A stretch of DNA of 64,000 nt from Paenibacillus sp. 1781tsa1 (GCF_024159265.1 NZ_JAMYWY010000001.1:4774001-4838000), one strand, 5' to 3'; shown: positions 43,927 to 53,795, counted from the first letter of the stretch. Numbers and translations: made by a program. Notes: generated by a model from the letters alone, not told the origin.

Positions 43927-44511
43927 TCATTTCCCGTTAAGTTGTGACCATTTTTGAGTTAACTCTGCAGGAATATAGGATGACATTTGCTTGATCAATT
44001 CAGCCGGATCAGATTCCAGACTCCACAGACTGAGATGCGATGTGTTGGAGAATCCCTCCTGTACACTATGTTCTACCATCTTCATCAGCGGTCCATAATA
44101 TCCGTTGACATTCAATAAGCCAACAGGCTTACGATGAATGCCGATCTGTGCCCAGCACAGTACCTCGAATAGTTCTTCAAATGTACCCATACCTCCGGGA
44201 AGCGCAATGAATCCATCGGATAATTCAGCCATCGTAGCCTTCCGTTCATGCATGGTTCCCACTTCAATCAGTTGTGTGAGCCCTCCATGAACAACCTCAC
44301 CCCGGAACAATCCGGTAGGCATAACGCCGATTACTTCTCCCCCTTGCTCAAGAGCAGCATCAGCTACTGCACCCATCAAGCCCATACAAGAACCACCATA
44401 GACCAGTGCATAACCACTATCGGCAATCTGTTTGCCTAGTTGAACAGCCTTCTCTGTATAATCGGGGTGATTTCCCGGATTGGAGCCTGCAAAAACAGCT
44501 ATACGTTTCAA
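43927..44511 (-). CDS. LOG-family nucleotide phosphoribohydrolase (YvdD-like)
   Basis: 194 residues of the lonely-guy family, which split ribose-5-phosphate from nucleotide monophosphates such as AMP or cytokinin nucleotides. The family motifs are [16 protein letters not shown] and [18 protein letters not shown] start with AAGGAG 8 nt upstream. In bacteria the true substrate is usually unknown. It stands alone. Confidence 0.9.
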   Translation of the reverse strand: MKRIAVFAGSNPGNHPDYTEKAVQLGKQIADSGYALVYGGSCMGLMGAVADAALEQGGEVIGVMPTGLFRGEVVHGGLTQLIEVGTMHERKATMAELSDGFIALPGGMGTFEELFEVLCWAQIGIHRKPVGLLNVNGYYGPLMKMVEHSVQEGFSNTSHLSLWSLESDPAELIKQMSSYIPAELTQKWSQLNGK

Positions 44512-44789
44512 TGGATTTCACTCCTTCTCATGATCTTTTTAGATTGAACTAAAGAATATTTACACTTGCCACTTCGATGACAGAACAACCTTCCGATCGC
44601 TGTTATCCCCAGATTTTTTAATTCAATTTTACAAAGGTGAAAATCTGTTGATAAAGGCGAACGCTCCGCTTCTTCAGGTTATTTCTGCCCTCTACGTTCT
44701 CGTGTAAATGTTTAGTTCAATTTTCTATTTTAATAATATATAACATGAATGTTATGGGTATGTACAACAGGTTAACAGAACCAATGGAC
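44512..44789. other. AT-rich intergenic region without a gene
   Basis: No ORF with a ribosome site was found here on either strand, and no strong dyad. Confidence 0.4.
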
Positions 44790-44822
44790 AAAAAAAACCC
44801 GACCGTTTGCAGCCGGTCGGGC
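44790..44822 (-). terminator. Terminator of the ung operon
   Basis: CCCGACCG and CGGTCGGG arms with a loop of about 8 nt, followed by eight T on the minus strand. Confidence 0.85.
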
Positions 44823-44932
44823 TCCCATTGCAATACACATCAATTTAGAAGGGGTTGTTACTACCTAATATACAGACCAAACATTAAATCCGTATGATTT
44901 TTGCATGAAATGAGTATTAAATCTTCGTATAT

Positions 44933-45352
44933 TTAACGTATGCCACGGCGTGAACGTACGACAAACATATGCTTGTCTTTACGAAGAACCCGGCCATCTG
45001 CAAGTTCAACCTGATCCTCGTCATGACGCAGAATCGTCGTGCATAACGCTACAATTTTGGCCCGGCGCCAGATCATAACCTGTGACTTGAAATAGATTGC
45101 ATTTTCGAACTGAATCGCCTTTTTTATCACATATCCAACCTTGTGCACTTCAGAACGTGCTTTCTTTAAGGGAAGACTCTCTTCGGGAAGAGGTCTGATC
45201 ATTGCGATATTGTCAAACGATACCTTAATCCGTTTCGGTCCGATCCGTACACATTCCGCTTCTTCATCCCACTCGACCAGCGTTCCCTTCAATGGCTCCC
45301 GTATGCCTGTTGCACGATATACTGCTACTTTTCGTCCTATCCAATGTCGCAA
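44933..45352 (-). CDS. Hypothetical protein co-transcribed with ung
   Basis: 139 basic residues, probably a small beta-barrel in the first 60 (GRKVAVYR...PLKGTLVEWDEEAECVRI) followed by a helical and beta part rich in Arg and Lys. It could bind nucleic acid; no family recognised. TTG 45352 is preferred, since GGAGGTGA ends 5 nt before it; an upstream ATG at 45367 lacks a ribosome site. The gene lies 19 nt after ung. Confidence 0.6.
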   Translation of the reverse strand: MRHWIGRKVAVYRATGIREPLKGTLVEWDEEAECVRIGPKRIKVSFDNIAMIRPLPEESLPLKKARSEVHKVGYVIKKAIQFENAIYFKSQVMIWRRAKIVALCTTILRHDEDQVELADGRVLRKDKHMFVVRSRRGIR

Positions 45353-45371
45353 TGTTCTCACCTCCATCTGT

Positions 45372-46040
45372 CTAATTTTCAGGTATCTTCCAATCGATCG
45401 GTTCAATACCTTTGGAGGTCAAGAATTCATTGGCTTTGGAAAAGGGACGACTGCCGAGGAATCCGCGATGCGCAGCCAGCGGACTGGGATGTGTGGACTC
45501 CAGTACCAGGTGTTTGTCCCTGTTAATAAATGCACCTTTCTTCTGGGCATGACTGCCCCACAGCATATATACCATCGGCTCTGAACGTTCATTCAGCGCG
45601 CGAATGACAGCATCCGTAAACGTCTGCCATCCCAATGCCTGATGCGAGTTCGGCTGACCTTCACGGACCGTGAGAACAGCATTTAATAACAAGACTCCCT
45701 GCTGAGCCCAGTGGACCAGAGATCCATGATTCGGAATTGGCAGGCCCAGATCGGCCTGAAGTTCCTTATATATATTTTTCAGAGAAGGAGGCACGCGTAC
45801 CCCCGGTCTGACCGAAAAGCTTAATCCATGAGCCTGACCCGCTCCGTGATAAGGATCCTGACCAATAATAACGGCCTTAACCTGATGATATGGCGTCAGC
45901 TTCAGTGCGGAGAACAGGTCTTCTTTGGGCGGAAAGACCGTCTGCGTTTTGTACTCGGCCGCGAGGGTATAACGAATTTTGTTGAAATATTCGGCTTCCG
46001 TCTCTTCTTGAAGCACCTTGTCCCAATCGTTTCCAAACAT
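45372..46040 (-). CDS. ung: Uracil-DNA glycosylase
   Basis: A 222-residue family 1 enzyme that removes uracil from DNA at the start of base excision repair. Motif A is GQDPYHG (Asp62) and the DNA-binding loop is HPSPL (His184). FSVRPG and LLLN(A)VLTV segments are also typical. ATG with AAAGGAG. Upstream of the small basic protein gene in the same unit. Confidence 0.97.
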   Translation of the reverse strand: MFGNDWDKVLQEETEAEYFNKIRYTLAAEYKTQTVFPPKEDLFSALKLTPYHQVKAVIIGQDPYHGAGQAHGLSFSVRPGVRVPPSLKNIYKELQADLGLPIPNHGSLVHWAQQGVLLLNAVLTVREGQPNSHQALGWQTFTDAVIRALNERSEPMVYMLWGSHAQKKGAFINRDKHLVLESTHPSPLAAHRGFLGSRPFSKANEFLTSKGIEPIDWKIPEN

Positions 46041-46243
46041 ATGTATAGGCTCCTTTCCCCTGATGAATGCAGTTACGTGCAGCCCAACTACCGGGCTCTT
46101 CCTTCTGAGAGCCGCATGTCATGCAACTCATAGACTATCCACCATTTTAACATAACCGGGGACAGCAGACCAGAATTGCGCATCAGGGTATACGTTCACC
46201 ACGAAATAAACCTTGTTCTTGCTGCACTCCGTATACTCATACG

Positions 46244-46273
46244 AAAAAGTCACCACGCTGTTGCGTGATGACT
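46244..46273 (-). terminator. Terminator after patB
   Basis: AGTCATCACGC-AACA-GCGTGGTGACT followed by TTTT on the minus strand. Confidence 0.85.
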
Positions 46274-46287
46274 TGGTGACGTTATAT

Positions 46288-47502
46288 TTAAACGGGTACC
46301 TCTTCGACTTCTTTTACAAGCACACTACTGATTCTCCGTAATCCTTCCTGAAGGACAGAACGCGGACAAGCCAGATTCAACCGAATACAACCCTCACCAT
46401 TCGCTACAAACATATGACCATCTTCGAGCAACACACCCGCTTGCTCAGCGAAGAATAACGGTAAACTTACATGCTCGGGAGCATATGCCGAGATATCAAT
46501 CCAGGCCAGATATGTGGCTTCCGGAATATGAAAGACAGCCAGCGGCAGATGCTGCTTCACATACTGTTCTACGCAAGCGAAATTGGCGTCTAGATAACCT
46601 TTTAATTGTTTCAGCCACTCATCACCCGTTTCGTAAGCCGCTTGCGTGGCAGCAATGCTCAGTGGGTTTTTGAAACCATAATGGCGTGCCTGCCAGATGT
46701 CTCGAAGTGCCTTATTCGGAATGATGACATTGGAGAACATCAGACCAGCCATGTTGAATGTTTTGCTCGGAGACATGCAGGTAATGATTCGATCCGTATC
46801 CGGGAACAGCTTCGCAAGTGGCGTATGTCTTTTGCCAGTCCGCAGCAGGTCACAGTGAATTTCATCCGAAATAATCCATACATTGTTCCTCAGACAGATC
46901 TCACCCACACGTTGTAACTCTTCCGTTGTCCAGACGCGTCCAGACGGATTATGGGGGTTGCAGAAAATACATACCCTTACCTTCTCATCCTTGGCCTTGC
47001 TCTCAAAATCCTCAAAATCAATCGAGTAACGCCCCTGCTCATTAAGCATATCCGAACATACCAGTTCAAGATCATTATGCTCCGCAGCTGACTTGAAAAA
47101 ACCATAAGACGGGGTCAGGATCAGTACTTTCTCATCCGATTGACAAATATACTCCACCAGTTCATATAAAGCAGGGATGATTCCGTTTGAGGTCTCCAAA
47201 TGCTCCTTCGGAAAGGACCAATCATAGTACCTTTTCATCCAATTCGAGACAGCTTCATAGTATGCCGGATCAAACACCTGGGAGTAACCCATAATTCTGC
47301 GGTCCAAACGTTCCTTCACTGCATCCAGAATCTCGGGAGGTGTGGCGAACTCCATATCTGCAATCCACATGCGAATAAATTCTTCGTCCTTAAATGGAAA
47401 TGTCATATCTTCTGAAGCGTTAAAAATATATTGACGGAATCCATCCGTATTCATGGCATTTGTACCTGTGCGATCTATAATCTCATCAAAGTTATATTTC
47501 AT
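46288..47502 (-). CDS. patB: MalY/PatB-family aminotransferase (C-S beta-lyase)
   Basis: 404 residues, fold type I pyridoxal-phosphate enzyme. Lys247 in MSPSKTFNMAGL binds the cofactor, and NPHNPSGRVW and SDEIHCDL are class I/II marks. The PatB/MalY subgroup cleaves cystathionine or other cysteine conjugates to pyruvate, ammonia and thiol. The start MKYNFDEIIDRTGT is typical of the subgroup. It is divergent from an Xre-type regulator, with two dyads in between. Confidence 0.88.
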   Translation of the reverse strand: MKYNFDEIIDRTGTNAMNTDGFRQYIFNASEDMTFPFKDEEFIRMWIADMEFATPPEILDAVKERLDRRIMGYSQVFDPAYYEAVSNWMKRYYDWSFPKEHLETSNGIIPALYELVEYICQSDEKVLILTPSYGFFKSAAEHNDLELVCSDMLNEQGRYSIDFEDFESKAKDEKVRVCIFCNPHNPSGRVWTTEELQRVGEICLRNNVWIISDEIHCDLLRTGKRHTPLAKLFPDTDRIITCMSPSKTFNMAGLMFSNVIIPNKALRDIWQARHYGFKNPLSIAATQAAYETGDEWLKQLKGYLDANFACVEQYVKQHLPLAVFHIPEATYLAWIDISAYAPEHVSLPLFFAEQAGVLLEDGHMFVANGEGCIRLNLACPRSVLQEGLRRISSVLVKEVEEVPV

Positions 47503-47583
47503 CGTAGCTTCTGCTCCTCTGTCTGCTCAACTTTTCATTGTCGGTTCATGTCGTATGAGATCTATTATTCCATGACGTAGAAA

Positions 47584-47600
47584 TTGCATCAAATGCAATA
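47584..47600. promoter_or_regulatory. Palindrome at the patB promoter
   Basis: ATTGCAT-CAA-ATGCAAT, a perfect 7-3-7 dyad. It overlaps a likely patB -35 (TTGATG, 17 nt, AATAAT on the minus strand). Candidate operator. Confidence 0.55.
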
Positions 47601-47615
47601 CAATCTATCCTGACG

Positions 47616-47639
47616 AAACAAATAAAGTTTATTGTTTCT
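47616..47639. promoter_or_regulatory. Second dyad between patB and the xre gene
   Basis: GAAACAA-N10-TTGTTTC with further pairing inside; two mismatches in 24 bp. Candidate regulator site. Confidence 0.45.
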
Positions 47640-47754
47640 CCAGAATAGGTTTTTCGGCGAGAAAGTGATATATTTTTCATATAACATCATTTTTATGAAT
47701 GACTTTCACCATTTTCACGTACTCTCAAGAAACATTGCATAAGGAGAACCAGTT

Positions 47755-48462
47755 ATGAACAATATCAATCAGGAAGTTGGTAAGAAAATACGAAACTTTC
47801 GGAAGTGGCGGGGACTGACCATTCAACAGCTGGCGGATCAGATCTTCAAGAGCAAGGGCACCCTGTCCAAATATGAGAGCGGAGATATTACACTTGATCT
47901 GGTCACGTTACATCATATTGCGAACGCGCTCAACATTCAGGTGGAACAACTCTTGTACCAAGAACCCAGACACGCTTCCCCCCTGATGAATGCAGTTCCG
48001 TCCAGCTTTTTCAAGAATTCTACACGTTTCTATTCCTACTTCTATGATGGGCGTAACAACAGTCTCATTCGATGTGTCATTGACATGATGGCTCAATCGG
48101 ATGCCAACCGTTATCGCACCGTGATGTATATGAATGTGAAGGATTTTGAGAACTACCAGGAATGCGAGAATATGTACTGGGGCCACACCGAACATTATGA
48201 TACACTCACCACGCTGATTTTAAAAAATCAGGCCACACCGCTGGAGAATCTATATATTAATATTCTGGCATCTTTTCAGGAATCGGAGAAAAAGTGGGGA
48301 CTGATGGCTGGTGTCTCCTTCAGACCTTTCATGCCGATCGCGCTCAAAATGTTATTCTCCAGAACCCCGCTGCCCGAGAATCAGGAGTTATATAATGAAT
48401 TAAAAATCTCAAAGGAAGATCTTCGGACCCTGAAAATATACAACATGCTCGCTGTCACTTGA
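47755..48462 (+). CDS. Xre-type transcriptional regulator
   Basis: 235 residues. The N-terminal helix-turn-helix is clear (GKKIRNFRKWRGLTIQQLAD, then KSKGTLSKYESG). The rest, about 80-235, is an unrecognised domain that might bind a ligand. It is divergent from patB, so it probably controls patB and perhaps itself. AAGGAGAA ribosome site. Confidence 0.85.
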   Translation: MNNINQEVGKKIRNFRKWRGLTIQQLADQIFKSKGTLSKYESGDITLDLVTLHHIANALNIQVEQLLYQEPRHASPLMNAVPSSFFKNSTRFYSYFYDGRNNSLIRCVIDMMAQSDANRYRTVMYMNVKDFENYQECENMYWGHTEHYDTLTTLILKNQATPLENLYINILASFQESEKKWGLMAGVSFRPFMPIALKMLFSRTPLPENQELYNELKISKEDLRTLKIYNMLAVT

Positions 48463-48528
48463 ATAACGCAGCGTGTCACCCATTCTCATTATGGATCGGC
48501 AACAGTTGCTCCACATTCCTCCTCATTA

Positions 48529-48578
48529 TAAAAGGCACTTCTATAAGCTGTTGAAACCAGCTCATAAAAGTGCCTTTC
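48529..48578. terminator. Shared terminator of the xre gene and the M16 protease gene
   Basis: AAAGGCACTT-TAT-AGCTG pairs with CAGCT-ATA-AAGTGCCTTT; usable on both strands. Confidence 0.8.
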
Positions 48579-48620
48579 GCTTTGACGCCTATTCGATCCG
48601 GGGATAAGCGAGACTAACGT

Positions 48621-51542
48621 TTAGTTTTTGATTAAATCCAGCGTCTCGTCAAACATTTGCTTCTGTTCCTCAATCTTGTTCTCATTACCGATCACGCAGC
48701 GCTGTTGCTGTTCAAGTACGGCCGATAAGAGCTCAGCAAAACCGATAATGTCGCTTTCCTTCGTGCTTAACACTTCGTCACGTTCCTGTTGCAGATCTGC
48801 TTCAGTCACATTCGACAGGTAACACTCCAGAGAGAATGCCCCCTCACCATAAGGTGTTCTCGGCGTGTCTAGATCCTGGATCGCACCAATGATGTAACGT
48901 GTCATTTCCCGCTCGTCTGCCCGGAAATCGTTCAAATACTGTGGTATCTCTTCATATACTTTGTACGTTTTAGCGAGGTTCGGATCACGATACGATGCAA
49001 CGTAGCTGTCACCGTTCCGTCTGAAACCTGACATACAGCCATAAGCTCCGCCTTTGGCGCGGATATTGGTCCACAAGTAATCCAAGGACAGGATGCCCTG
49101 CAAGACCCGTAGTGAACCGGTGTATTGATATCCTTTGTCGATATAATTGCCCGTTTGCACGACATACTGCACCTCTGAAGGGGAACGGAATCCTTCCTTA
49201 TGAGTTGCAGGTGTGAACGTAAACTCTTCCTTGGCAACTTCATGTGTGAACAGCTTCGCTTTCAGATCGGATACCTGTTGCTCCAGTCCTTCATATCCCT
49301 GCTCATCGGCAGTATAGCTAACAAGCAAGTTCTCCGGTCTGAAAATATACCCCGTCAACTCTTGCAGGCTGGAAGATAACTCTTCTTTTCTGGCCTCAAA
49401 ATTCGCCTGAAGATCCTCCAACCACTGGTAGAAGGCGATCCCACTTACAGCTTCCCTGAAATCGGCAACCGCTGAATGTTTGGACGAAGACCGGCCAATT
49501 CCCGCAGAGTGTCCGCTATTGATCAGATTACGTTGCAGATTACCTTTCATCTGAGAGATGATCTCATATAATCGCTTCGAATTATCAAATCGGGACGTGA
49601 ACACAATTTCTTTGATCATATCAAAGGCAAATCCAAGCTTGTCATATAACACTTTGGCGTTGAACTCATAGGTAGCCTTGAATTCATTGTGTTTATGCGC
49701 GTTAGCATAAGATCCTATCCCGCTATGAATACCACCCGAATGGATATGGATTTCATTGGACAGTTCATTGAACGAGTAGTTTTGAGTATCCACGTAACCC
49801 AGCACATTCTTCAGCAATCCTGCATACGGCAGGAGATGACGAGGCACTTCTTTGATATCAAACAGCAGTCTCAGATAACCAATTCCGTTGGTGTAAAGGT
49901 TATGATGGAGAATGGTTGTGTCGTCGACCTGTTTCACCGTTTGATGCAACGTAGAGGCCTTCGGTTCAATATCTTCAATCGATAATGTCGGAATGACCTG
50001 CTGCTGTTCTTTGGTTGAAGGTGTATTCTGATACTCGGCGAGTGCTTCCGTTTTCTGAATCAGCGTCTGCACTTCTTCCTCACTAAGACCGGCCTGAATG
50101 GTTTTCAGACGCGCTTTCAGCGCTTCTTCTTTGCGTGAATTCAACCCTTTGTCCGGTGTCAGGGCCACAAAGGAAGTATGTGTGTTTTGTAATAAATACT
50201 TTTCAATAAGTTGTTCGAAGTAACCTTCGTTCATTTTTGTCCGCAGCTCAGCAAATACGTCATTGGCTTCTAAATGAGTGAAAGGTGCCTCTTCATCGTA
50301 CAGCCAGCTTTGCAGGGAGGAGAATCCGTAGATCAAGCCCTTCGGCATTCTGCCATAGTCCGCTTCCCTGTGATTGAACTCATACGAGTTAATTCCAGCA
50401 AGCAGCGCTTTAGGATCAAAACCTTCTTTTACCACACGCTCAAGCACTTCTTTGACCGTTCCCAGGAAATCCTCTTTGCTCGCCAGGTTACTCTTCTTCA
50501 GTCCCACCGTGAACACAGGCTGATACAGGCTGTCATCATACGAACCGTAGACGTCCTTCGCAATCCCTTTATCCAGCAACGCCTGTTTTAATACCGCTCC
50601 CGGAGCGTTCAACAAGGCGTATAACAAAATTTGAAACGAAATGTTCAGTTCCTTGTCAAGACTTGTGCCAATCACCGCGTTATAGGTCAAGAAGCTGTTA
50701 TCCACTTCGGATTCCGTACTTCCCGCAGAGTAAGTCTTAACTGTGTCTACCCGTTCTGCAAAGGCAGGTTGAAGTTGAATGGCCGAATCGATATCGATTC
50801 GATCATATGCACTCAGATAGTTCTCATCGAGCCATTGCAGCTTCTCTTCCATATCCATATCCCCGTAGAGATAGATGTAACTGTTGGAAGGATGATAGTA
50901 TCTCGTGTGGAAATCCAGCAGCCCCTGATACGTTAGATCCAGAATAGCTTCCGGGAACCCGCCAGACTCGGAGGAGTACGTGGTATCCGGGAAAAGGGAG
51001 TTCAGCACTTCTCTGCGCACCATTCGTTCCGGTGAAGAAAAGGCACCCTTCATCTCGTTATATACAACTCCGTTGTAGGTTAACTCATCATCTGCTGAGG
51101 CCAGATTATAGTTCCAGCCTTCTTGCAAAAATATTTTTTCATTCTCATAAATATTCGTATTTAATACCGCATCCAGGTAAATATCCATCAGGTTATGGAA
51201 GTCATGATCATTACGACTCGCGATCGGGTAGATCGTCTTATCCGGATACGTCATGGCGTTAAGGAATGTATTCAATGAACCTTTCAGCAACTCAACAAAA
51301 GAATCCTTGGCCGGAAATTTCTTGGACCCACAGAGCACGGAGTGTTCGAGGATATGGGCTACCCCTGTATCATCTTCCGGAGGTGTACGGAAACCGATAC
51401 TGAATACTTTGTTGTCGTCCTGATTGGACAAAAGTACAATTTTGGCTCCGGATTTCTGGTGCTCCAACAGATACGCATCCGATTTCAGTTCTTCAATTCT
51501 GCGCTCCTGTAACACCTTGTATGGCTTAAGCTGTTTCAACAT
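48621..51542 (-). CDS. M16C insulinase-family zinc protease (PreP-like)
   Basis: 973 residues, the size of a fused two-half presequence-protease-like enzyme. The inverted zinc motif HILEH lies at about 63-67 with its third ligand Glu roughly 75-80 residues further (NEMKGAF region). Such enzymes degrade short peptides in a closed chamber; this one has no signal peptide and is cytosolic. ATG 51542 follows GGAGG by 10 nt; the upstream ATG 51563 has no ribosome site. It stands alone. Confidence 0.88.
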   Translation of the reverse strand: MLKQLKPYKVLQERRIEELKSDAYLLEHQKSGAKIVLLSNQDDNKVFSIGFRTPPEDDTGVAHILEHSVLCGSKKFPAKDSFVELLKGSLNTFLNAMTYPDKTIYPIASRNDHDFHNLMDIYLDAVLNTNIYENEKIFLQEGWNYNLASADDELTYNGVVYNEMKGAFSSPERMVRREVLNSLFPDTTYSSESGGFPEAILDLTYQGLLDFHTRYYHPSNSYIYLYGDMDMEEKLQWLDENYLSAYDRIDIDSAIQLQPAFAERVDTVKTYSAGSTESEVDNSFLTYNAVIGTSLDKELNISFQILLYALLNAPGAVLKQALLDKGIAKDVYGSYDDSLYQPVFTVGLKKSNLASKEDFLGTVKEVLERVVKEGFDPKALLAGINSYEFNHREADYGRMPKGLIYGFSSLQSWLYDEEAPFTHLEANDVFAELRTKMNEGYFEQLIEKYLLQNTHTSFVALTPDKGLNSRKEEALKARLKTIQAGLSEEEVQTLIQKTEALAEYQNTPSTKEQQQVIPTLSIEDIEPKASTLHQTVKQVDDTTILHHNLYTNGIGYLRLLFDIKEVPRHLLPYAGLLKNVLGYVDTQNYSFNELSNEIHIHSGGIHSGIGSYANAHKHNEFKATYEFNAKVLYDKLGFAFDMIKEIVFTSRFDNSKRLYEIISQMKGNLQRNLINSGHSAGIGRSSSKHSAVADFREAVSGIAFYQWLEDLQANFEARKEELSSSLQELTGYIFRPENLLVSYTADEQGYEGLEQQVSDLKAKLFTHEVAKEEFTFTPATHKEGFRSPSEVQYVVQTGNYIDKGYQYTGSLRVLQGILSLDYLWTNIRAKGGAYGCMSGFRRNGDSYVASYRDPNLAKTYKVYEEIPQYLNDFRADEREMTRYIIGAIQDLDTPRTPYGEGAFSLECYLSNVTEADLQQERDEVLSTKESDIIGFAELLSAVLEQQQRCVIGNENKIEEQKQMFDETLDLIKN

Positions 51543-51765
51543 AAACTTGAGTCCTCCGTCCATAAGATTGTTTTATTGGTTTTGTGACTCTACATAAGTT
51601 CAGCAATGTAAAGGTAATATATGCCTACGGATAGTATACACCATTGTTCCGTCTCTTCATAAAAGTCAGATAAATGTACCTTCTGATATGTATTATGCAG
51701 GGTTTATGTTTATGAGCTACATCGTGATGTGGGCTACAATGAAGTGACATTGATATTAAAGAACA

Positions 51766-51815
51766 TAAAAAAAGATCGCATGCAGCTTGGTTAACAAGCG
51801 TCATACGATCTTTCT
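51766..51815 (-). terminator. Terminator after tRNA-Leu
   Basis: AAAGATCGTATG...CATGCGATCTTT hairpin with a seven-T tail on the minus strand. Confidence 0.85.
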
Positions 51816-51823
51816 TTTTAAGA

Positions 51824-51909
51824 TGCCGAGGACCGGGATCGAACCGGTACGGTAGTCACCTACCGCAGGATTTTAAGTCCTGTGCGTCTGCCAATTCCGC
51901 CACCCCGGC
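51824..51909 (-). tRNA. tRNA-Leu(TAA)
   Basis: An 86-nt class II tRNA: acceptor GCCGGGG/CCTCGGC, anticodon loop CTTAAAA (anticodon TAA), a long variable arm (CGGTAGGTGACTACCG) and T-arm ACCGG-TTCGATC-CCGGT. CCA is not encoded. Confidence 0.96.
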
Positions 51910-51989
51910 AGGATTATGTATTTCTTGGCGACAAGAAATATCTTACCATGAACTAATTAACTTTGCAACACTTTTATTAAAAATAATAA

Positions 51990-52109
51990 AAAAAATGAAA
52001 CAGGCACTGCAAGCGTCAGCTCACAGTGCCTAGAAAGTCCGAGTTGCGGTCCCGGACTTCCGGTAAACCAATCTATATTAAGGGAGGTGTGAGATAAGAA
52101 TACCTCCCC
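51990..52109 (-). ncRNA. Three consecutive hairpins, candidate small RNA or structured 3' end
   Basis: On the minus strand, GGGAGGT/ACCTCCC (52082-52109), AGTCCG/CGGACT (52036-52058) and AGGCACTG/CAGTGCCT (52002-52031) follow each other, and the last ends in a T-rich run. The last is a terminator for the upstream gene at 52146-52595; the first two are extra. ACCTCCC is complementary to ribosome-site sequences. Transcript start unknown. Confidence 0.4.
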
Positions 52110-52145
52110 AACATTAAAGAAACCTAAAATCAGCCTTAAATTAAA

Positions 52146-52595
52146 CTAAAAAAGTAAAATCGGGCGAACACGAGCTGCCTCTTCCTCACTGCACTCCACG
52201 ATAACCAAGATATGGTCCTTTAACAGCCAATCTTCATAATACCGTGCGTCTTCTTCCGAGATCCCCGCTTCAGTCAGTGTAAGCACCAAATCATCGGTCT
52301 CACTCCCGATCTCATTGCCGGCGAGTCTGCGCACTGCTTTTCCGATCGACATCGTCTGATCCATCCGTTTCCCCAGACCAGCCAATATCCCTTTTAGCGC
52401 GCCAAAGGCACCATCCGTTCCTGCACCTTTTAATGGTTTGGGCAGACCCGTCTTCTCGCTCACCAGCTCCAGATTAAGCTGTTCCTTCGCCACCGCTCCC
52501 AAATATTTATCCTTAATGCCTTCCTCTTTAGCTTTATTCAGCATGATTATAGCCTCGTTCTCGGTACGGGCCAGCCCAATCATCAATTGTGTCAT
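52146..52595 (-). CDS. General-stress-protein-like (YflT family)
   Basis: 149 residues, soluble. The chain starts with a ferredoxin-like half (ARTENEAIIMLNKAKEEGI), has a Gly-rich middle (GAFGALKGILAGLGKR) and ends with ISEEDARYYEDWLLKDHILVIVEC. This layout is that of YflT/17M-type stress proteins; function unknown. ATG follows AGGAGGGG. A sigma-B-type promoter was considered but not accepted. Confidence 0.65.
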   Translation of the reverse strand: MTQLMIGLARTENEAIIMLNKAKEEGIKDKYLGAVAKEQLNLELVSEKTGLPKPLKGAGTDGAFGALKGILAGLGKRMDQTMSIGKAVRRLAGNEIGSETDDLVLTLTEAGISEEDARYYEDWLLKDHILVIVECSEEEAARVRPILLF

Positions 52596-52802
52596 TCCGT
52601 TCCCCTCCTTTTACCCTAATATAACCCCGTAATGACCATTCAAAAACGGATAATTGCCAGCTATGACAAATCACCTAGAACATTGTTTATTTCTCTTCTG
52701 GAAATCTATACATAGTTCTGATAGACTAGATAAAGAAGACAAATTAACCATTGAAAACATTGACATATGGATTTTACATCTCATAATCAGGAGCAATGAC
52801 TT

Positions 52803-53027
52803 ATGAAAAAAGAGGTAGAAATTGCCATACGGCGCAAACAACAGATTATGGTTCGTAATACAAGCGGTCAGACGGTAACCGGATATCCCGAGCGTACCGC
52901 TGATACATCGATTCTCTCCTTACGTACCGTTCACGGAAGTCTGTGGATACCGTTTGATGAGGTTGAACAGGTTACGCGTCTGTTAAGCATCCGTTCTCAC
53001 CATTTAAGCGGTATGCAACTCGTGTAG
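52803..53027 (+). CDS. Small hypothetical protein, 74 residues
   Basis: A small beta-rich, basic protein. It resembles an RNA- or DNA-binding barrel fragment (RKQQIMVRNTSGQTVTGYP, then LSLRTVHGSLWIPFDEVEQV). Not recognised. CAGGAG nine nt before ATG. Followed by a terminator. Confidence 0.6.
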   Translation: MKKEVEIAIRRKQQIMVRNTSGQTVTGYPERTADTSILSLRTVHGSLWIPFDEVEQVTRLLSIRSHHLSGMQLV

Positions 53028-53103
53028 TCGGATCTGTAAATTTACAACATCAGTTCTCGTATATTTACGGCAACTATATCTAGTTATGCCAACACTTCAT
53101 ACC

Positions 53104-53137
53104 AAAAAACCAGACGCCTGCACGTCTGGTTTTTCTC
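53104..53137. terminator. Terminator between the 74-residue gene and the nuclease gene
   Basis: AAACCAGACG-CCTGCA-CGTCTGGTTT with T-runs on both strands. Confidence 0.88.
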
Positions 53138-53220
53138 TTCTACTTATCTTCTACCACGATGCCACTGACCTCACAACCCAGATCTTACTATCCTTTTTGC
53201 TGTCCAACCATATCCTGTTG

Positions 53221-53703
53221 TTACTTCACTACAAACTTCACTCGTGTTCCATCCGGATATGTACTTAACTGATTCCCTACCCATGAACCTGCACCACGAT
53301 TATCCTTCGGGGTAATGTACTGGATATCTGCACCTGTGCCTCCCTCAGCGCACATCGCCATAGGCCACTCGTCACGATCCTTACCTTTTTTGACCGGAAC
53401 ACCCTTGAGTGATAGATCCCGATTGCCTTCAGCTCCACTACGATCAATGGTGCATACATCCGAATGCCCTGCCTTAATGGCAGCTTTAATATGATTGGCT
53501 GTTTCGGGATAGCGCTCTGAAGGGAACGTAATGGTATGGTCTACACTCTTATTCGTGCCTCCGAATGGATTAGGTATCTCCTCTGGCCATTCTCCCCCTG
53601 CCCAGGCGTAGAGGGCTACCAGCAGCATCGCTACCAGCGTCAGTATCTGCTTTTTGAAGCCTTGTTTACTTTTCCGTTTTCGTCCTGTGCGTCTCTTACT
53701 CAT
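53221..53703 (-). CDS. NucA/NucB-type secreted deoxyribonuclease
   Basis: 160 residues: a very basic N-terminus and signal or anchor helix (about 18-36), then the NucA/NucB nuclease domain. The active-site segment is [10 protein letters not shown] (Asp109-Cys118) followed by EGG. Relatives degrade DNA outside the cell or in the sporulating mother cell. ATG 53703 follows GGGGGAG; the longer frame is not supported. Confidence 0.88.
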   Translation of the reverse strand: MSKRRTGRKRKSKQGFKKQILTLVAMLLVALYAWAGGEWPEEIPNPFGGTNKSVDHTITFPSERYPETANHIKAAIKAGHSDVCTIDRSGAEGNRDLSLKGVPVKKGKDRDEWPMAMCAEGGTGADIQYITPKDNRGAGSWVGNQLSTYPDGTRVKFVVK

Positions 53704-53765
53704 GCTGTGTCTCCCCCATTCAACACTTGCATTATAACAGAACGCCCGTTCGTAAAACAATAAAA

Positions 53766-53795
53766 TAAAAAAACAGCCGAGACCACCCGGCTGTC
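53766..53795 (-). terminator. Terminator after the LOV kinase gene
   Basis: ACAGCCGG-GTGGTCT-CGGCTGT followed by seven T on the minus strand. Confidence 0.88.

Noticed and set aside
47503-47754. T-box or SAM riboswitch upstream of patB
   Set aside because: No T-box sequence, no terminator pair and no SAM-I core; only two short dyads.
52620-52660. Sigma-B-like promoter (GTTTTT and GGGTTA about 14 nt apart) for the YflT-like gene
   Set aside because: The -10 matches poorly and many Paenibacillus lack sigma-B; a coincidence is likely.
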